Assembly: GCA_002953655.1 (NCBI GenBank)
Contig: CP025839.1
Location: forward strand, 1,302,001 to 1,366,000
DNA: 64,000 bases
Direction of reading: 5' to 3'
Origin: Latilactobacillus sakei
GTDB lineage: Bacteria; Bacillota; Bacilli; Lactobacillales; Lactobacillaceae
Part shown: positions 60,469 to 64,000 of the stretch, one piece after another
Position numbering within the stretch: the stretch's first letter is position 1
Layout: every line of letters begins with the position of its first letter
Notes under the pieces: model-generated
Database searches by the model: none
What the model was told of the DNA's origin: nothing
Seen by the model: the letters and a program-made list of their open reading frames with translations, nothing else
Program-made: the position numbers and the translations under genes

Positions 60469-62646
60469 TTGAAACTCACAAAACTGAAACAATTTATGGC
60501 CACTAAGCTTGGCTTTTTAAGCCTATTAGTCTTTTTATTTTGGGTTAAAACTCTGTTTGGTTATTTCACCGATTTTAACCTCGCAGCAAGCGATCCCCTA
60601 CAAATGGTCATTTTATTCTTCAATCCGCTTGCGACCACCCTACTGGTTCTAGGGATTTTGCTATATATTAAACAGCCAATTGTCAGCTATTGGACCGGTC
60701 TAGTAATTTATACGGCTAACACGGCGCTCTTGTATTTTAATGTCATTTATTACCGACAGTTCACCGATTACATGACGATTAACACCATTCTAGGCTATTC
60801 GAAAGTTTCGGCAGGCCTCAGCAAGAGTTCGTTAGCCCTAATGAACTGGCACGATGCACTCTACTGGCTAGACATTATCGTTTTAGCCGTTTTAATCCTA
60901 TTAAAGGTCATCAAGATTGATCACCGCCAATTCCCTAAACGGTGGGCATTTAGTATCACGTCCTTAGCCGTTTTGTTATTCGGTGTTAATCTTGGTCTGA
61001 GTGAAATCAGCCGGCCGCAGATTCTCTCACGGACTTTTGATCGGAACTATATTGTTAAATACCTCGGTATCGACACTTTTACCGTCTATGATGCGGTTAA
61101 AACCACCCAGAATAATCAAGTACGGGCCCAAGCCGAAAGTTATGACTTAGACCCCGTCTTAGATTTCACCAAGCAACACTATGCCGCCCCCAATGCTGAT
61201 TATTTTGGTGCTGCTAAGGGTAAAAATGTGATTGTTATCCATCTCGAAAGTTTCCAACAATTCTTAATTGATTTCAAATTTGAAGGTCAAGAAGTCACAC
61301 CATTTTTAAATAGTCTCTATCATAATCAAAATACATTGGCCTTTTCCAACTTCTTCAATCAAGTAGGCCAAGGTAAAACCAGTGATGCCGAAAACATGCT
61401 TGAGACCGGTGTTTACGGATTACCTCAAGGTTCAGTTTTCACGACCCTTGGTTCCGACAATACCTTCCAAGCAGCACCTTCAATTCTCAAACAAAATGGC
61501 GATTATACCAGCGCTGTTTTCCACGGGAATGTTGGGACGTTCTGGAACCGGAATAATGTTTATAAAAACTTTGGTTATAACTATTTCTTCGATTCTAGCT
61601 ATTTTAATACAAGTCCTGATAATGTCTTGCAATACGGCCTCAAAGATAAGCTCCTTTTTGGCCAATCGATTAAATATCTAGAACAATTACAACAACCGTT
61701 CTACACTAAATTCATCACCGTTACCAACCATTTCCCATTCCCACTGCCCAAAACAGACGGTGATTTCCCACGAGCAACAACCGAAAATCCAGCTGTCAAT
61801 AACTACTTTGCAACCGCGCATTATCTCGACCAGTCACTTGCTGAATTTTTCAATTATTTGAAGAGTGCTGGCCTCTACGATAAATCGATGATTGTGTTAT
61901 ATGGCGATCATTACGGTCTTTCAAACTCCGATAATAAAGCTTTATCCGGCGTTTTAGGTCGCGATTATGATACTTGGACCGATAACGATAATGCGCAATT
62001 ACAGCGCGTCCCTTACATGATTCATATGCCTGGCTTGAAAGGTGGGGTTCAAACCCAATATGGTGGTGAAATCGATGCCTTGCCAACCCTATTGCATTTA
62101 TTAGGCATCAACAGCCAGAATTATGTGCAATTTGGCACGGATCTCCTTTCCAAACAACACGATCAAGTCGTCGCCTTCCGGAATCACAACTTCGTCACAC
62201 CAGATTACACGGTATTAGACGGCACTATCTACCAAAATCAAGATGGTACAGAAGTGACTCAACCAACGGCTAAGTTGCAAAAACAAGTTGCTAAATGGCA
62301 AAAACAAGTCAATCATGAACTCAGCCTCTCAGATTCAGTGAATGAGAAGAATCTCCTCCGTTTTTACACACCAACCGGCTTCAAACCGGTTGATCCAGCT
62401 GATTATAATTATCAAACCGGCTATCAACAACTCGTCGACATTCAAAATAAGCTAGGCACTAAATCAACAAGTGTGCTTTCCCAAAACAAGGGTAAATCAA
62501 CAGTGCCATTATTTAAAACAGATGCCCCTGAGTTAGCGGATGATCAATCTAGCTTAACTGAAGTCCCTAAAAGTAAAGCTTTAAAAGATAGTGCAACTAC
62601 CGCAAGTAGCAGTAGCTCAGAAGCCAGTCAATCAGCAGCTGAATAG
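60469..62646 (+). CDS. Lipoteichoic acid synthase (LtaS family)
   Basis: About 725 residues. Five membrane helices to about residue 190, then an extracellular sulfatase-like domain. The catalytic Thr is in VGQGKTSDAENML near 308, metal ligands in VIHLESFQQF and VLYGDHYGLSNSD, and HFPFPLP is conserved. It transfers glycerophosphate to build LTA. A Ser/Ala-rich tail ends the protein. The best start is TTG at 60469, 12 bases after AAAGG; an ATG at 60457 abuts that RBS. It follows the GT4 gene. Confidence 0.92.
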   Translation: MKLTKLKQFMATKLGFLSLLVFLFWVKTLFGYFTDFNLAASDPLQMVILFFNPLATTLLVLGILLYIKQPIVSYWTGLVIYTANTALLYFNVIYYRQFTDYMTINTILGYSKVSAGLSKSSLALMNWHDALYWLDIIVLAVLILLKVIKIDHRQFPKRWAFSITSLAVLLFGVNLGLSEISRPQILSRTFDRNYIVKYLGIDTFTVYDAVKTTQNNQVRAQAESYDLDPVLDFTKQHYAAPNADYFGAAKGKNVIVIHLESFQQFLIDFKFEGQEVTPFLNSLYHNQNTLAFSNFFNQVGQGKTSDAENMLETGVYGLPQGSVFTTLGSDNTFQAAPSILKQNGDYTSAVFHGNVGTFWNRNNVYKNFGYNYFFDSSYFNTSPDNVLQYGLKDKLLFGQSIKYLEQLQQPFYTKFITVTNHFPFPLPKTDGDFPRATTENPAVNNYFATAHYLDQSLAEFFNYLKSAGLYDKSMIVLYGDHYGLSNSDNKALSGVLGRDYDTWTDNDNAQLQRVPYMIHMPGLKGGVQTQYGGEIDALPTLLHLLGINSQNYVQFGTDLLSKQHDQVVAFRNHNFVTPDYTVLDGTIYQNQDGTEVTQPTAKLQKQVAKWQKQVNHELSLSDSVNEKNLLRFYTPTGFKPVDPADYNYQTGYQQLVDIQNKLGTKSTSVLSQNKGKSTVPLFKTDAPELADDQSSLTEVPKSKALKDSATTASSSSSEASQSAAE

Positions 62647-62654
62647 TCTTAAAC

Positions 62655-62692
62655 AAAAAGCGTCATTCCGCATATGGAATGACGCTTTTTTA
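62655..62692. terminator. Bidirectional terminator after ltaS
   Basis: AAAAAGCGTCATTCC and GGAATGACGCTTTTT arms with a 6-base loop and T-runs on both strands. Confidence 0.92.
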
Positions 62693-62695
62693 TGT

Positions 62696-63157
62696 TTAAC
62701 GCGTTAATACTTGTTTCTTAAAACTCTCAAAAACAGATTCTTGTACCGTTGTGAAGATGATAATTAATTTATTATCAGCCGCAATCTTACGCACATCATT
62801 TAATAATTGGCGTGCATCGCTTGGTGCTAGTTGATCCAAATAACTTGCTAGTACAAAAACCTGCTGTTGGTTCGCTAACCCCCGAATAAATTGGATCCAG
62901 AACTGGTCGATGGGTTTTAAGGCACTCCCCAGTGTTGTCCGAACCTTCTTGACATATTGATTAGTCAAAGTGCTAATTACCGACTGGTCGGCATCTTTAG
63001 GTAATAATAAATTATCCCACCCCGATAAGAATGGTAAAATTTTAGGTTGGGCATAATCAATCGTAAAAGGCTGTTGTGGTAGCTGTAAGCCCGTCTTTAA
63101 CAACTCTGGTTGACTGAAATAAATCTGACCGGCTCTTAAAGGTTGTTTATTTAACAT
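62696..63157 (-). CDS. Degenerate ABC-ATPase-like protein lacking Walker A
   Basis: 153 residues. The layout resembles the C-terminal two-thirds of an ABC ATPase: LSGWDNLLL as the post-Q-loop region, and QVFVLASYLDQLAPSDARQLL in the place of Walker B and D-loop, followed by KLIIIFTTVQESVF in the place of the H-loop strand. There is no P-loop, no LSGGQ and no catalytic Glu. It starts 7 bp inside the preceding membrane protein gene, so the two are coupled. Either a decayed ATPase or a non-catalytic partner. Confidence 0.55.
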   Translation of the reverse strand: MLNKQPLRAGQIYFSQPELLKTGLQLPQQPFTIDYAQPKILPFLSGWDNLLLPKDADQSVISTLTNQYVKKVRTTLGSALKPIDQFWIQFIRGLANQQQVFVLASYLDQLAPSDARQLLNDVRKIAADNKLIIIFTTVQESVFESFKKQVLTR

Positions 63158-63903
63158 ACCGACTCACCTCTTGCATATTTTTTCTTAAAGCGGCTAACTT
63201 GAATTCCGCTAATTATTAGAACCGGTACTCCTAAGCTAATGACCGCTTGCCATAGTTGTCCAAAAATCTGATTAGTTAATGTTTGTTTACCATTATTATG
63301 AAGAGTCGGATTTAAAAGTGAATGACTGCTAAAGTCCGTCAAATGATTCTTAAAAAGTGGGTTTAATGTTTTAGGCGCTTTTTGCATGGTCTCTAATGGT
63401 TGGTGCCAGTAATGATTGACTGCTTCTAAGCCCCGCCAGAACGGCTGATTAACAATTAGTAACAAAAAGCTAACTGTTAAAATGGCGAAAAATAACAGAC
63501 ACAACGCGGTTAACCCATAATACAGGGTAACTTTTGTTCGCGTCCAATTTGCGCTGAGAAAAGTTTCAATATCACGTGCCAAAATTTTAAATGCCACCCA
63601 GCTAATGATTACCGTGCTAATGACACCCACTATTAGCAATAAATAATAAGCGATTTGATACCGTCCTAACACGATTTGATTAGCATGTAGAAGGTTTTTT
63701 ACCGGATAACCAGCTGCCACTTTTTCAGCCGCTGTAAAATGAGCCAATTGGCTTTTAAGTTGAGTCAAGTTATGTTGTTCTAACCGAATCAAGCCCAAGA
63801 TTATCATAGCCAAGCCTAGAAATAGGCAATCTAATAGATAAATCGCTAGTGACTGTCGCCAATAATAACGAATATTGGCCGGAATCGATTTCAAGAAAAA
63901 CAT
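63151..63903 (-). CDS. Membrane protein, possible ABC permease-like
   Basis: 250 residues with four membrane helices: about 17-40, 84-106, 125-150 and 218-238. Two N-terminal helices flank an extracytoplasmic loop, and the last helix ends in basic residues (VSRFKKKYARGE). The topology (first helix, large loop, three later helices) is similar to FtsX/MacB permeases, but no domain is certain. AGGAGG precedes the ATG at 63903. Coupled to the ATPase-like gene. Confidence 0.6.
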   Translation of the reverse strand: MFFLKSIPANIRYYWRQSLAIYLLDCLFLGLAMIILGLIRLEQHNLTQLKSQLAHFTAAEKVAAGYPVKNLLHANQIVLGRYQIAYYLLLIVGVISTVIISWVAFKILARDIETFLSANWTRTKVTLYYGLTALCLLFFAILTVSFLLLIVNQPFWRGLEAVNHYWHQPLETMQKAPKTLNPLFKNHLTDFSSHSLLNPTLHNNGKQTLTNQIFGQLWQAVISLGVPVLIISGIQVSRFKKKYARGESVC

Positions 63904-64000
63904 AGACTCACCTCCTAATAGAAACAGTGTAAAGCTAAAGTGTGAAAAAAATATGAACTATCTGGTAAAAAAATAAAAAAGTCAGTATAAAAATATTTTA
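63904..64000. other. Upstream region of the last operon, AT-rich
   Basis: Contains the RBS for the membrane protein gene and about 80 AT-rich bases to the window end. No further gene is visible. Confidence 0.6.

Overview
The window looks like chromosome of a low-GC Gram-positive lactic acid bacterium, most likely the Latilactobacillus sakei/curvatus group. The basis is strong AGGAGG-type ribosome binding sites, cre and LexA boxes, LTA synthesis, SpxB-type pyruvate oxidase, MurT/GatD, and a methylglyoxal synthase, which is uncommon in lactobacilli. The species call is an inference from gene content, not a database match. No phage, insertion sequence, CRISPR array or rRNA was seen.

Layout. 1-4.4 kb: translation and nucleotide genes (prmC, prfA, tdk) run divergently from murT-gatD (lipid II amidation). 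4.4-8.6 kb: pyruvate phosphate dikinase faces its regulators, a CcpN-like repressor and the PDRP-type kinase/phosphorylase; a CcpN-like operator lies inside the ppdK promoter. 9-17 kb: HD hydrolase, ManA, a serine hydrolase, a heterodimeric ABC exporter with a TetR regulator and palindromic operator, and a K+ channel. 17-20.9 kb: cold shock protein, CPBP protease, small unknowns, a YoaK-family protein, and mgsA with a membrane-tailed flavin reductase.

21-27 kb is the main accessory-like segment. Two nearly identical ~919 bp direct repeats, each carrying a complete LysM/Apf-like secreted protein gene and its leader, enclose a sunset-domain protein, a tRNA-like remnant, isolated tRNA-Gln(CTG) and tRNA-Glu(CTC) genes, and an SOS-controlled operon encoding a Y-family polymerase. 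27-38.9 kb: Kup K+ transporter, nucleoside deoxyribosyltransferase, GH1 glycosidase with a cre site, a candidate small RNA, glycerol facilitator, lipoproteins, Usp, a cysteine peptidase cluster and pgi.

38.9-42 kb: a long untranslated leader with a 16-codon leader peptide, alternative hairpins, two back-to-back terminators and a further ~100-nt multi-stem domain precedes a three-gene ABC transporter of the TrpXYZ type. This is the strongest candidate for an undescribed regulatory element. 42-54 kb: catabolite-controlled pyruvate oxidase, PnuC, a MerR-controlled cupin/CMD operon, two VIT-family metal transporters, and a trehalose PTS operon extended by a ChbG-type deacetylase and an SGNH hydrolase, with divergent treR. 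54-64 kb: cell-envelope genes (YfhO-like protein, GRP-family sugar transporter, VanZ-like protein, a LafB/CpoA-like glycosyltransferase beside LTA synthase), ending in an ABC-like pair whose ATPase lacks a Walker A motif.

Most genes are separated by strong, often bidirectional, hairpin terminators, so operon boundaries can be read from the sequence.
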